A stretch of DNA of 64,000 nucleotides from UBA12481 sp012523435 (GCA_028686135.1 JAQUCP010000001.1:287027-351026), one strand, 5' to 3'; shown: positions 25,946-35,474, counted from the stretch's first letter. The notes: generated from the sequence alone by a model not told the origin. Program-made: numbers and translations.

Positions 25946-28219
25946 ATGGATTACTTCTTCTTAATACCACTTTCAGCTGTAATCGCACTGGTATTTGCCT
26001 GGTTTTTCTACAAGTCGATGATGAAAAACCCAGAGGGTAATGACAAGATGAAAGAAATAGCACAGTATGTCCGCGAAGGAGCCATGGCTTATCTCTCTCG
26101 TCAATACCGTGTTGTTACCATTGTATTTGGTGTGATTCTCATTGTCCTAACGATTTTAGCCTATATGGGAGTTCAAAATCCGTTTGTACCCATAGCGTTT
26201 TTAACCGGGGGCTTCTTTTCAGGATTATGCGGGTATCTGGGAATGAAAACAGCGACTAATGCTTCGGCACGTACCGCTCAAGGAGCTTCTGTATCGTTAA
26301 ACAAAGGACTTAAAGTTGCTTTTCGTAGTGGAGCCGTAATGGGATTGGTTGTGGTAGGTTTTGCCTTACTCGACATTTCACTGTGGTATCTTATTTTAAC
26401 CAAACTGGTATACACCGCCGAGCATATGCAACAAGGTCTCACATTTTTAGGACTCGACTTTGTAAAAGCCGGCACTGAAGAATCGCACAAATTGGTTGAG
26501 ATTACAGCCATTATGCTGACTTTCGGGATGGGTGCTTCAACCCAGGCTCTATTCGCCCGTGTTGGCGGAGGGATTTACACCAAAGCTGCTGATGTAGGTG
26601 CCGATTTGGTTGGCAAGGTTGAAGCCGGAATACCTGAAGACGATCCCCGTAACCCTGCAACCATTGCAGATAATGTAGGCGACAATGTAGGGGATGTAGC
26701 TGGAATGGGAGCTGACCTGTATGAATCATATGCCGGCTCAATACTGGCAACGGCGGCGTTAGGTGCTGCACTTTCGGTAAACGCTGCCGAACAAACAGCT
26801 AATGTGCTTGCCCCAATGATTGTAGCCGCAGTCGGAATTATCCTGTCAATTATCGGCATTTTTATGGTTCGCACCAAAGAATCGGCCACTCAAAAGAATT
26901 TGCTTAATGCCCTGTTATTGGGCACCGGTGGAAGTACGATACTCATTATTGCTGTGGTCGTTATCATGGCTTTTGCCGGCATGATCACTTGGGGTATTGT
27001 TGGCGCTGTTGTGGTCGGTTTAGTTGCCGGAACAATTATCGGACAAGGAACTGAGCGATATACTTCTGACGAATACAAACCAACCAAAGGAATTGCCAAA
27101 CAAGCCCAGCAAGGGCCAGCAACAACCATTATCGATGGTATTGCAACTGGCATGATGTCAACCTGGTTGCCAGTAGTTACCATTGTTCTGGGAATTATTG
27201 GAGCCTATGGTTTTGCCGGTGGATTCACAAATTTCTCCGCTGGTGTATATGGAATCGGTTTTGCCGCTGTAGGGATGCTCTCCACTCTGGGAATCACCCT
27301 AGCTACCGACGCATTTGGACCAATTGCCGACAATGCCGGAGGTAACGCCGAAATGAGCAAATTGCCAGCAGAAGTACGTGAACGTACCGACGCCCTCGAT
27401 GCTTTAGGCAACACAACCGCCGCAACCGGAAAAGGTTTTGCTATTGGTTCGGCTGCTTTAACAGCCATGGCACTGCTTGCAGCGTACATGGAAGAAGTTA
27501 AAATTTGGATAAAAGATCTGATCCATCAGGGCGAGACAATGGCACAAAATGGCATTCAGTTCATTATGGATGGTTCCGAAACCATGGTTGAAGGCGCCAG
27601 TCAGGTTTTCATTAGTGAAGCATCCCTACGCGATTTTTCTTCTTTCTACGATCTGTCGTTATTCAACCCCATGCTGCTGGGAGGGTTATTTATTGGAGCT
27701 ATGATGGCCTTTGTTTTTAGTGCTATAACCATGAAAGCAGTAGGCCGGGCCGCAGGCGATATGGTTGATGAGGTTCGACGTCAATTTAGAGAAATCCCCG
27801 GAATTCTTACCGGTGAAGGGAAGCCTGAATATGCCAAATGTGTTGCCATCTCAACCAAAGGAGCTCAGAAAGAGATGATATTCCCATCGTTACTGGCGAT
27901 TATTGTACCGGTGGCAGTTGGTTTAGTACTAGGAGTAGCCGGGGTCGTAGGCCTTCTAATGGGCACTCTTACTACCGGATTTACCTTAGCTATTATGCTT
28001 AACAACTCCGGTGGCGCCTGGGATAATGCCAAAAAATTCATCGAAAAAGGAAACTTCGGAGGCAAAAATTCCGAAGCACATAAAGCAAGCGTGGTAGGCG
28101 ATACCGTTGGAGATCCATTCAAAGACACATCAGGACCCTCGCTCAATATTCTCATTAAATTAATGACGATGGTATCAGTGGTGATGTCGGGAGTTACCGT
28201 AGTCTATAGTCTTTTTTAA
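25946..28219 (+). CDS. hppA: Membrane-bound cation-pumping pyrophosphatase, K+-stimulated type
   Basis: This is a 757-residue protein with about 16 membrane helices. It hydrolyses pyrophosphate and pumps H+, Na+ or both across the inner membrane. The substrate site is spelled out by DVGADLVGKVEAGIPEDDPR and IADNVGDNVGDVAGMGADL, plus the C-terminal SVVGDTVGDPFKDTSGPS. GNTTAATGKG has Ala where K+-independent enzymes have Lys, so it should be K+-dependent. All Na+-pumping members belong to that class, but whether this one moves Na+ or H+ cannot be decided by eye. It is followed by a terminator and is monocistronic. Confidence 0.97.
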   Translation: MDYFFLIPLSAVIALVFAWFFYKSMMKNPEGNDKMKEIAQYVREGAMAYLSRQYRVVTIVFGVILIVLTILAYMGVQNPFVPIAFLTGGFFSGLCGYLGMKTATNASARTAQGASVSLNKGLKVAFRSGAVMGLVVVGFALLDISLWYLILTKLVYTAEHMQQGLTFLGLDFVKAGTEESHKLVEITAIMLTFGMGASTQALFARVGGGIYTKAADVGADLVGKVEAGIPEDDPRNPATIADNVGDNVGDVAGMGADLYESYAGSILATAALGAALSVNAAEQTANVLAPMIVAAVGIILSIIGIFMVRTKESATQKNLLNALLLGTGGSTILIIAVVVIMAFAGMITWGIVGAVVVGLVAGTIIGQGTERYTSDEYKPTKGIAKQAQQGPATTIIDGIATGMMSTWLPVVTIVLGIIGAYGFAGGFTNFSAGVYGIGFAAVGMLSTLGITLATDAFGPIADNAGGNAEMSKLPAEVRERTDALDALGNTTAATGKGFAIGSAALTAMALLAAYMEEVKIWIKDLIHQGETMAQNGIQFIMDGSETMVEGASQVFISEASLRDFSSFYDLSLFNPMLLGGLFIGAMMAFVFSAITMKAVGRAAGDMVDEVRRQFREIPGILTGEGKPEYAKCVAISTKGAQKEMIFPSLLAIIVPVAVGLVLGVAGVVGLLMGTLTTGFTLAIMLNNSGGAWDNAKKFIEKGNFGGKNSEAHKASVVGDTVGDPFKDTSGPSLNILIKLMTMVSVVMSGVTVVYSLF

Positions 28220-28239
28220 AATTCCCTAACCCTCTATTT

Positions 28240-28276
28240 AAAAGGCTATTAGGTCCACACCTTCTAGCCTTTTTTG
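28240..28276 (+). terminator. Intrinsic terminator after hppA
   Basis: AAAAGGCTA (28240-28248) pairs with TAGCCTTTT (28265-28273) and runs into a T tract. The loop is long (16 bases). Confidence 0.8.
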
Positions 28277-28377
28277 CTTTATCAAAACTTTCAGTTCACG
28301 AAATTGTTACTATTTTTAGGGTTGATCGTACCATTTTGATATCATAATCAATTAACTAAATCTAATAAGGAGCAGAC

Positions 28378-29190
28378 ATGAATTTGGAAAATGTAGGTGA
28401 AAAGTTGACAAGCATGGCAGTTGAATATGGCCCTAAACTGATAGGCGCTATTCTTGTACTAATTATAGGCGGTTGGGTGATCAAAACCCTAACCCGAGCA
28501 TTCGAAAAAATGCTTGATAAACGAAACACCGATGCCTCTTTAAAACCATTCTTAAAAGGGACTGTCTCTATCCTCCTGAAAGCCTTGCTGATTATCAGCG
28601 TGCTTGGCATGATAGGAATTGAAATGACCTCGTTTATCGCCATCTTGGGTGCTGCCGGCCTGGCTGTAGGTATGGCCTTGTCCGGTACACTGCAAAACTT
28701 TGCCGGTGGTGTCATGATATTGATATTCAAGCCTTTTAAAGTAGGCGATTATATTGATGCTCAAGGACATTCAGGGACGGTCCGCGAAATCCAAATCTTT
28801 AACACAATCCTAAAAACTCCAGACAATAAGACGATAATCATTCCTAATGGCGGGCTCTCCAATTCTTCCATGACCAACTATTCAACCGAAGAGAAACGAC
28901 GAGTCGATTGGACTTTTGGGATAGGTTATGGCGATGATGTGGATAAAGCAAAAGCAGTGATCAAACGGCTAGCGAATGAAGATCACAGAATTCTTAACGA
29001 CCCTGAGGTTTTCATCGCCGTTTCCGAACTGGGTAACAGCTCGGTGAATTTTGCAGTCCGCGCTTGGGTCAATGCGGCTGATTACTGGGATGTCCTTTTC
29101 TCGATGAATGAAAAAATCTACCATTCCTTTGCATCCGAAGGTCTAAATATCCCATTCCCACAAATGGATGTTCACGTCCACAATGGATAA
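28378..29190 (+). CDS. mscS: Small-conductance mechanosensitive channel, MscS family
   Basis: This is a 270-residue inner-membrane channel that opens on osmotic downshock. Three membrane helices are visible; the pore-lining TM3 is GAAGLAVGMALSGTLQNFAG, with the usual Gly/Ala packing. The beta domain follows (FKVGDYIDAQGHSGTVREI, IIIPNGGLSNSSMTNYS), then the alpha-beta cage domain. The length is close to E. coli MscS (286). A good Shine-Dalgarno sequence (AAGGAG at 28367-28372) precedes the ATG, which is unusual in this window. Confidence 0.95.
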   Translation: MNLENVGEKLTSMAVEYGPKLIGAILVLIIGGWVIKTLTRAFEKMLDKRNTDASLKPFLKGTVSILLKALLIISVLGMIGIEMTSFIAILGAAGLAVGMALSGTLQNFAGGVMILIFKPFKVGDYIDAQGHSGTVREIQIFNTILKTPDNKTIIIPNGGLSNSSMTNYSTEEKRRVDWTFGIGYGDDVDKAKAVIKRLANEDHRILNDPEVFIAVSELGNSSVNFAVRAWVNAADYWDVLFSMNEKIYHSFASEGLNIPFPQMDVHVHNG

Positions 29191-29298
29191 ACATTCCAAA
29201 GCTGACCAATAATCTTGAGGAGATAGGTTGTTCCGTTAACCTAAGCCTCACAGCCGAAACGCTAATCAATTATTTATCAGATCTATAAATACTATTGA

Positions 29299-29330
29299 TT
29301 TGGCTTTTTGTGCTTTTTTGATTACCTTTG
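29299..29330 (+). promoter_or_regulatory. Bacteroidota-type promoter for the GNAT/racemase pair
   Basis: TTTG (29299-29302) is followed after exactly 20 bases by TACCTTTG (29323-29330). Both elements and the spacing match the consensus. The start codon is about 125 bases further on, leaving a long leader in which I see no clear structure. The rest of the 265-base gap after mscS holds nothing recognisable. Confidence 0.75.
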
Positions 29331-29455
29331 CTATTTAGTGGGTCATCAATTAATGCATACATCGATCCGGATGCCTGTCAACTACAGGATCCCGTTTACA
29401 TATTTGACCCCAAGCAAATCCCCTTTAACATCTTTAATAATATAAACTATTTACA

Positions 29456-29899
29456 ATGAGGAAGATCAAACTATTCAATGAAGAAAACAAGCCGAATCTG
29501 AAAGAAAAAGAACAAATAGTGAACTTTCTGTTTCATCACCTGGAAAACTTTGGTGATGCAAAACAGGATATTGAAAAAGCCGTGAATTTCGCCCTAAAGG
29601 AGGGTCCCTCATTTGGGGGGTTCGTTCTGCAATCCTTTGAAAACGAAGATACTGCATGCGTAGTAGTAGTCAATAAGACCGGAATGAAAGGTTATATCCC
29701 CGAAAATATCCTGGTCTATATTGCAACTCATCATGATATGCGCGGCAAAGGTATCGGCAAGGAGATGATGCTGAAAGCTTTGGAGACTGCCGAGGGAAAT
29801 GTCGCGCTGCATGTTGAACCGGACAACCCGGCAAGGTATCTGTATGAAAAAATTGGGTTTACGAATAAATACCTTGAAATGCGATACCTAAAAAAATAG
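29456..29899 (+). CDS. GNAT family N-acetyltransferase
   Basis: This is a 147-residue single-domain acetyltransferase. ILVYIATHHDMRGKGIGKEM is the motif A acetyl-CoA pyrophosphate loop (R/Q-x-x-G-x-G/A form), and NPARYLYEKIGF is the conserved motif B region. The acceptor is unknown. It stops two bases before the racemase gene, so the two are surely co-transcribed. The acceptor might therefore be an amino acid or the product of the racemase. Confidence 0.87.
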   Translation: MRKIKLFNEENKPNLKEKEQIVNFLFHHLENFGDAKQDIEKAVNFALKEGPSFGGFVLQSFENEDTACVVVVNKTGMKGYIPENILVYIATHHDMRGKGIGKEMMLKALETAEGNVALHVEPDNPARYLYEKIGFTNKYLEMRYLKK

Positions 29900-29901
29900 C
29901 A

Positions 29902-30981
29902 ATGGCATTTATCACACTAAATGTTGAAAAACTGAAGTCGAATTTTGAATACCTTGATAAGCTATTCAAAAAGAAGAACATACAGTGGTCCGTCGTGACC
30001 AAAATGCTCTGCGGAAATCGGGACTATTTGCAGGAGTTGCTAAAACTGAACATCAAGCAGGTGTGCGACTCTCGGGTATCCAACCTCAAACGGATCAAAC
30101 AGATCAATCCGGAGATCGAAACTATCTATATCAAACCTCCTGCGAAACGGGCTGTTAAAAGCATTGTCCAATACGCTGATATCAGCATGAACACCGAGGT
30201 TGAAACAATCAAACTACTATCGGAAGAGGCCCAAAAGCAGGATCGGATTCATAAAGTGATCATCATGATCGAGATGGGTGAACTGAGGGAGGGAATCATG
30301 CGGGACGATCTCATCGATTTCTACCATCAGATCTTTAAACTTAAGAACATTCAGGTTGTCGGAATCGGAACGAACCTGTCATGCCTCTATGGAGTCCTAC
30401 CTAATCACGACAAGTTGATCCAGTTGAGCCTCTATCAACAGCTCATTGAAGCCAAGTTCAACAAAAAAATGCAATACGTCTCAGGAGGATCATCCGTTAC
30501 TATACCTCTAATTTTCAAGAATTTACTACCTAAAGGCATCAATCACTTCAGGGTGGGAGAGACCCTTTACCTGGGAACCGATGTGTACAACAATAAGCCC
30601 TTGAAAAAAATGGCGACAGATGCCTTTCTACTGTATGCCGAAATCATCGAGCTGATCGAAAAACCGCAAAAGCCTGATGGAGAAATGGGCACCAATGTGG
30701 ATGGCAACTCCGTTACTTTTGATGAGAGCCTGGCCGGCAAAACAAGCTACAGGGCGCTGATAGACATTGGCTTGCTCGATGTGGACGAAAAACACCTCAT
30801 GCCAAACGATCCAAACATCTCAATCGTTGGAGGCAGCTCCGATATGTTTGTGATCGACCTAGATGACAATATCAAGAATTACAAAGTGGGTGATTTACTT
30901 GAGTTTAAACTGGACTACATGGGCACTCTCCGAATCCTGAACTCCAAGTACATCGATAAGCGCGTCACCCGAGGAAACTAG
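29902..30981 (+). CDS. PLP-dependent alanine/ornithine racemase family protein
   Basis: This is a 359-residue protein with an alanine-racemase-like TIM barrel. Lys34 in WSVVTKMLCGN is the expected PLP Schiff-base lysine. IMIEMGELREGIM, VGIGTNLSCLYG and VSGGSSVTIPL line the cofactor phosphate region. HFRVGETLYLGTD is typical of the ornithine racemase (Orr)/YhfX-like group rather than of cell-wall Alr. The likely reaction is racemisation of an amino acid such as ornithine or lysine; I cannot name the substrate. It pairs with the upstream GNAT gene. Confidence 0.82.
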   Translation: MAFITLNVEKLKSNFEYLDKLFKKKNIQWSVVTKMLCGNRDYLQELLKLNIKQVCDSRVSNLKRIKQINPEIETIYIKPPAKRAVKSIVQYADISMNTEVETIKLLSEEAQKQDRIHKVIIMIEMGELREGIMRDDLIDFYHQIFKLKNIQVVGIGTNLSCLYGVLPNHDKLIQLSLYQQLIEAKFNKKMQYVSGGSSVTIPLIFKNLLPKGINHFRVGETLYLGTDVYNNKPLKKMATDAFLLYAEIIELIEKPQKPDGEMGTNVDGNSVTFDESLAGKTSYRALIDIGLLDVDEKHLMPNDPNISIVGGSSDMFVIDLDDNIKNYKVGDLLEFKLDYMGTLRILNSKYIDKRVTRGN

Positions 30982-31016
30982 CCCTAAATAAATATTCCAA
31001 GAAGACTCTCGAACAG

Positions 31017-31045
31017 TTTGACAATCGGGAATTGTTATATCTTTA
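31017..31045 (+). promoter_or_regulatory. Possible hcp promoter
   Basis: TTTG (31017-31020) is followed after 17 bases by TATCTTTA (31038-31045), one mismatch from the -7 consensus. The start codon of hcp is 42 bases further on. Confidence 0.4.
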
Positions 31046-31087
31046 AGCCGTAATTTTTAGATAAATACTAAATAAAACGTAGCAGTT

Positions 31088-32719
31088 ATGTTCTGTAATC
31101 AATGTCAGGAAACAGCCAAAAACACGGGCTGCACCATCAAAGGAGTGTGCGGTAAGTCTGAAGAGACTTCAAACATTCAGGATCTTTTGATCTTCGCCTG
31201 CCAAGGGCTATCCTATCTTACGATCGAAGCCAGGAAGCTAGGCATTGACACCAATCGCGAGAGCAAGCACATCACCAACTGCCTGTTCATGACGATCACC
31301 AATGCTAACTTCGACGACACATCGATCATTCAGGCTATCAAGGAAGCTATTGCTCTCCGTGATTCGCTGAAATCACAGGTTACTGTGACTGAATCGCACC
31401 CATCCCTTACTTGGATAGGTTACTCAGATACAGAGTTTTACAACAAAGCCAAAGAGGTTGGAACCTTGACCTACGATACAGACGAGGATGTCCGCTCCCT
31501 GAAACAGTATGTCCTGTTCGGTATCAAAGGAATGGCCGCCTATGCGGAACATGCCTTTAACCTGGGGTATGAGGATAACGACATCTACGATTTCATGGAG
31601 AAGAGCCTCGTGATGATCACCAAACCGATTGAACTGGGCGATGCGCTGAACTGGGTAGTACGTACCGGTGAATACGGAGTTAAAGTAATGGCCCTCCTGG
31701 ATGAGGCTAACACTTCGACCTTCGGAAATCCCGAAATCACCAGTGTCAAAATCGGCGTTGGGAAAAACCCGGGTATCCTCATCAGCGGTCACGACCTGAA
31801 AGACCTCGAACAACTCCTGATTCAAACCGAAGGAACTGGTATCGATGTTTATACCCATTCCGAAATGCTTCCCGCAAACGCCTATCCTAAGTTCAAGAAA
31901 TACAAGCATTTAGTAGGCAATTACGGCAACGCATGGCATCGTCAGCTGGATGAATTCGAATCCTTCAACGGTCCAATCCTGTTTACCACCAACTGCCTGG
32001 TTCCACCCAGAAAGCATACCACCTACAACGACCGGGTATTTACAACTGGCGCAACAGGTATGCCGCAGTGGAAACGAATCGACAAAACCTTGCCCAACGG
32101 TCACAAAGATTTCAGCGAAATCATCGAAATGGCAAAGACCTGCCAGCCTCCGACCGAAATCGAAAATGGTGAAATCACCATCGGATTCGCTCATAATCAG
32201 GTAATGGCCCTGGCCGATAAAGTTCTGGAAGCCGTTAACTCCGGCGCAATCAAAAAATTGGTGGTTATGTCGGGTTGCGATGCCCGCCAGAAAACTCGTG
32301 AGTATTACACCGAATTTGCCGCTAAATTACCGAAGGATACGGTTATCCTGACCTCCGGATGCGCCAAATACCGGTACAACAAGCTCAACCTGGGCGATAT
32401 CAACGGTATCCCACGAGTGCTTGACGCTGGCCAGTGCAACGACAGCTACTCCTGGGCATTCGTCGCTTTAAAACTGAAGGAAGTTCTCAATCTCGACGAC
32501 ATCAACAAATTACCAATTGTGTTCAATATTGCCTGGTACGAACAGAAGGCTATCATCGTTCACCTAGCCCTTCTGTACCTTGGCATCAAAAACACCCACG
32601 TTGGTCCAACCCTACCCGGATTCCTGACCCCCAACATCCTCAAGGCAGTTGTGGAACATTTTGGTGTTCAGGGAATTACAACAGTAGAGGAGGACCTGAA
32701 GATTTTCGAGTTAGCTTAA
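31088..32719 (+). CDS. hcp: Hydroxylamine reductase / hybrid cluster protein, class I
   Basis: This is a 543-residue iron-sulfur enzyme found mainly in anaerobes. It reduces hydroxylamine in vitro and acts in protection from nitric oxide. The N-terminal cysteines (3, 6, 14, 20; MFCNQCQETAKNTGC then GVCGK) have the CX2CX7CX5C spacing of class I proteins and hold the [4Fe-4S] cluster. The hybrid cluster ligands are visible as TTNCLVPP, SGCDARQ, TSGCAKYRYN and DAGQCNDSYS. No Hcr-type reductase gene is adjacent. It stands alone between a weak promoter and a strong terminator. Confidence 0.96.
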   Translation: MFCNQCQETAKNTGCTIKGVCGKSEETSNIQDLLIFACQGLSYLTIEARKLGIDTNRESKHITNCLFMTITNANFDDTSIIQAIKEAIALRDSLKSQVTVTESHPSLTWIGYSDTEFYNKAKEVGTLTYDTDEDVRSLKQYVLFGIKGMAAYAEHAFNLGYEDNDIYDFMEKSLVMITKPIELGDALNWVVRTGEYGVKVMALLDEANTSTFGNPEITSVKIGVGKNPGILISGHDLKDLEQLLIQTEGTGIDVYTHSEMLPANAYPKFKKYKHLVGNYGNAWHRQLDEFESFNGPILFTTNCLVPPRKHTTYNDRVFTTGATGMPQWKRIDKTLPNGHKDFSEIIEMAKTCQPPTEIENGEITIGFAHNQVMALADKVLEAVNSGAIKKLVVMSGCDARQKTREYYTEFAAKLPKDTVILTSGCAKYRYNKLNLGDINGIPRVLDAGQCNDSYSWAFVALKLKEVLNLDDINKLPIVFNIAWYEQKAIIVHLALLYLGIKNTHVGPTLPGFLTPNILKAVVEHFGVQGITTVEEDLKIFELA

Positions 32720-32744
32720 TCACAAGCCGGTTTAAAACACACGG

Positions 32745-32801
32745 CCCGGTAAAGAGTTGGACCCCTCGTAAACAGAGGGATTCACTCTTTCCGGGTCTTT
32801 T
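32745..32801 (+). terminator. Branched terminator-like structure after hcp
   Basis: CCCGGTAAAGAGT and ACTCTTTCCGGG form a long stem with one bulged T. Inside it CCCTC and GAGGG form a smaller hairpin, and the structure ends in TCTTTTG. It separates hcp from the FemAB-like gene. Confidence 0.75.
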
Positions 32802-32839
32802 GTTGATACCCGGGCATCAACGCATAAACAGTATCCGCG

Positions 32840-33964
32840 ATGCTATCCAACGTACATAAAAAACAGATCATTGAGCTGCAGAAAACATCAATCGTCCAAC
32901 AAACCGCTTTCTGGTCAATCGTCAAAAAGAAGACTGGCCAGGAGTCAATCGCCCTGAACTTCAACTCCAGGAAAAGCAACCTTTATACCGGGATCGTAAC
33001 CGATACAAACATCCAGTCGGACCTCCTGGTGATCATCCAGCAACTCAACAACAACGATAGCATCGCTTATGTTCCTTATGGGCCTGAACTGGAGCCGGAA
33101 AATGAATTCCAAGGTGTTTTTCTCGAAGAACTGTCCGAATGCATTCGTCCCTACCTTCCAAAAAATTGCTTTATGATCCGCTATGACCTCTGTTGGGAAG
33201 TCTTTTGGGCCGGAGAGCAGGCTTTCTTTGACTCAGAGGGCAACCTGATCGGTGAGCCATCCATCCAGTCGCAGGAGCTCCGCTTCAACTTTAACACCAT
33301 CCACTGGAACCTCAGAAAATCCCAAACTAATATCCTGCCAACTAACACATTATATCTCGACTTAAAGGCTGATTTGAATTCCATCCTGATGCGAATGAAG
33401 CCCAAAACCCGATACAACATCAGGATTTCACACAAAAAAGGGGTTACGGTACGAACGGCAGATCTGGCCGATTTGAACGTTTGGTATAAACTCTATTCGG
33501 AAACCGCTCAACGGAATGGACTCTATCTCAATGATCTTCGGTATTTTGAGGCTATCCTTACTGCTCGGGCGGATCAAACCAAATCTCCGGCCGAAGTGTT
33601 CTATCTAATAGCCGAAGTGGACCAAACCCCTTTAGCTGCCATGTTCCTGATCATTTCCGGAAACCGGGGGTCATACCTTTACGGAGCCTCCTCGAGCAGG
33701 AATCGTAACTATATGGCAACCTATGCCTTACAGTGGGAAGCCATTAAAATATCAAAACAAAAGGGGTGTTCTGAATATGATATGTTTGGAATCTCCCCAA
33801 GTAAAGACAAATCACATCCCTTGTATGGGTTACACCGGTTTAAGACTGGCTTTGGAGGACATATTTTTCATAGTCTGGGCTGCTGGGACTATCCTTATGA
33901 TGTAGAGAAGTACAACCTGTTCAAAAGTCTCGAAATCAGAAGTCAGGGATATCATATCAACTAA
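32840..33964 (+). CDS. FemAB-like peptidoglycan aminoacyltransferase family protein
   Basis: This is a 374-residue protein with two GNAT-like lobes. The Fem signature region is readable as LRKSQTNILPTNTLYLDLKA then MRMKPKTRYNIRISHKKGV. The C-terminal lobe has YLYGASSSRNRNYMATYAL, ending in YDMFGISPSKDKSHPLYGLH and FKTGFGG. In Gram-positive bacteria Fem proteins add amino acids to lipid II. Many Bacteroidota carry homologues whose acceptor is unproven. Codon use resembles that of its neighbours. Confidence 0.88.
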   Translation: MLSNVHKKQIIELQKTSIVQQTAFWSIVKKKTGQESIALNFNSRKSNLYTGIVTDTNIQSDLLVIIQQLNNNDSIAYVPYGPELEPENEFQGVFLEELSECIRPYLPKNCFMIRYDLCWEVFWAGEQAFFDSEGNLIGEPSIQSQELRFNFNTIHWNLRKSQTNILPTNTLYLDLKADLNSILMRMKPKTRYNIRISHKKGVTVRTADLADLNVWYKLYSETAQRNGLYLNDLRYFEAILTARADQTKSPAEVFYLIAEVDQTPLAAMFLIISGNRGSYLYGASSSRNRNYMATYALQWEAIKISKQKGCSEYDMFGISPSKDKSHPLYGLHRFKTGFGGHIFHSLGCWDYPYDVEKYNLFKSLEIRSQGYHIN

Positions 33965-34052
33965 GTCTGCTGGACAGGTGGCCCTGGTATGCCAGAGACA
34001 GAGGGCAAACGTTGAAAAATTATACCTTTGAGAGCAAAAATTTTGACAGATT

Positions 34053-34676
34053 TTGAAAAGAGCAAAAACTAACAACCTGGACACATCAGAAAACAATAAT
34101 CGGCAATCACAGGTTAAAACTATCCGCACCTCCAGAAAGATTCACCGGACTACCAGCATTCTCGTATTTTTCTTTTTGTTTGTCATCGCTATTACCGGGA
34201 TCCTTCTGGGGTGGAAAAAGAACAGCGATGGACAGCTACTGCCCAAGTCTGTCAGCGGAACCAGCACCGAGCTGAGTACTTGGTTACCGGTTGACCTGCT
34301 GCATCAGAAAGCCTGCAAGATCTTACAGGATTCTGTATCGCCCGACCTTTCGACGGCAGTTGACCGGATCGATATCAGAAAAGACCACGGGATGGTCAAG
34401 TTTGTATTCAAGGAGCATTTCTGGGAAGTTCAGCTTGACGGTTCCACAGGAGAAGTTCTCCAGATCGGGAAAAGACGTTCCGATATCATAGAAAAAATTC
34501 ATGACGGTTCAATTTTCGACCACTGGTTTAAAACCAAAGGCTCCCCATTTAAGCTGATTTACACCACGATCATGAGCATTGCTCTGCTCACTTTTACCAC
34601 TACAGGAATGTTGTTGTGGTTAGGTCCAAAACGACTACGCCGAGGTGGTAACAACCGGCAGAAGAAGCAACCCTGA
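34053..34676 (+). CDS. PepSY-associated membrane protein
   Basis: This is a 207-residue protein. A basic N-terminus (RTSRKIHRTTS) precedes a first membrane helix (ILVFFFLFVIAITGILLGW). A periplasmic PepSY-like domain (VEIDIRKD-type strand, FWEVQLDGSTGEVLQIGKR) and a second helix (YTTIMSIALLTFTTTGMLLWL) follow. Such two-helix PepSY proteins are often linked to iron or redox functions. No ATG exists before the first helix; the best start is the TTG at 34053, though other rare codons are possible. A TACCTTTG -7 element (34023-34030) lies upstream. Confidence 0.75.
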   Translation: MKRAKTNNLDTSENNNRQSQVKTIRTSRKIHRTTSILVFFFLFVIAITGILLGWKKNSDGQLLPKSVSGTSTELSTWLPVDLLHQKACKILQDSVSPDLSTAVDRIDIRKDHGMVKFVFKEHFWEVQLDGSTGEVLQIGKRRSDIIEKIHDGSIFDHWFKTKGSPFKLIYTTIMSIALLTFTTTGMLLWLGPKRLRRGGNNRQKKQP

Positions 34677-34692
34677 CGACGGAATCGCGCGC

Positions 34693-35295
34693 CTACCTCT
34701 TTTTCTTCAAGATCCGTCCAAGAAAGGACATCCCCATCTCGGCAATATCATCGGCTACCTGACCATCCTTATCGCGATCAAGCAGTTGATTGATCATGCT
34801 CTGCGATTTCCCTCCCGCTTTCTCTTCTGTTTGCACGAAAGAGTTAAGCAGATCTCCAATCATCCCTCCGCTACCACCAGAGCTATTCTTTCCCAGATAT
34901 CCCATCACCAAAGGAGCAGCTATCTCCAGAATGCTGGAAGCGGATGATCCACTTACGCCCGAATTCTTACTAACATACTGAGCCACACTCTTTTGCTTGT
35001 CGCCTAACACGTGCTTCAGAATACCTGAACCATTAGCCATGGCAGGATTATCGAGAAATGATCCGAGGTTGTCGAGCAAGCTGCCATCGTGATCTTTGGC
35101 TACCGCTCTTTGTAACGCTTCCGCTCCTTCGGGTGTGCTGCTGTTTTTCGCCAGAGCATTCATCAACACCGGAATGGCACTCGCCAGTGCACCTTGAGCC
35201 TGCTGAGGAGTAGCATTAGTTTTTCGGCTGATAGCCTGTAAAGCATTATCATCCAACTTGGACAACAACGCACCAAGAACATTTTCAGTTGACAT
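34693..35295 (-). CDS. DUF937 family protein
   Basis: This is a 200-residue soluble helical protein starting at the ATG giving MSTENVLGALLSKL. The first part has the DUF937/YidB-like pattern with ISRKTNATPQQAQGALASAI and AKDHDGSLLDNLGSF. A glycine/serine-rich stretch (GKNSSGGSGGMIGDLLNSF) follows, and the C-terminus contains DRDKDGQVADD, which looks like a calcium-binding EF-hand/dockerin-type loop. Function unknown. It is convergent with the PepSY gene (17 bases apart) and divergent from NagB/PIG-L. Confidence 0.8.
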   Translation of the reverse strand: MSTENVLGALLSKLDDNALQAISRKTNATPQQAQGALASAIPVLMNALAKNSSTPEGAEALQRAVAKDHDGSLLDNLGSFLDNPAMANGSGILKHVLGDKQKSVAQYVSKNSGVSGSSASSILEIAAPLVMGYLGKNSSGGSGGMIGDLLNSFVQTEEKAGGKSQSMINQLLDRDKDGQVADDIAEMGMSFLGRILKKKR

Positions 35296-35448
35296 TATCG
35301 ATATATTTATATTAGTTAATAAATCAACATGGAAGATAGTATTATTTAATGATCTTTTTATCGGGTGTTGGAAAAAAGAAACCAGATAGCAGAGCATACG
35401 GTTAGATTATGGGTAGGGATTCTGGTTTTTTTATCGTTACTTTTAAGG

Positions 35449-35456
35449 TAACTTTG
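35449..35456 (+). promoter_or_regulatory. Candidate -7 promoter element for the NagB/PIG-L gene
   Basis: TAACTTTG matches TAnnTTTG, 19 bases before the ATG at 35475. It lies within the longer open frame, so it supports the shorter start. Confidence 0.45.
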
Positions 35457-35474
35457 CTGATTGCACAAATCGAT

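Noticed and set aside
32434..32859. Plus-strand frame overlapping the end of hcp
   Set aside because: Most of it lies inside hcp in another frame and the rest crosses the terminator structure. The translation has no domain-like pattern.
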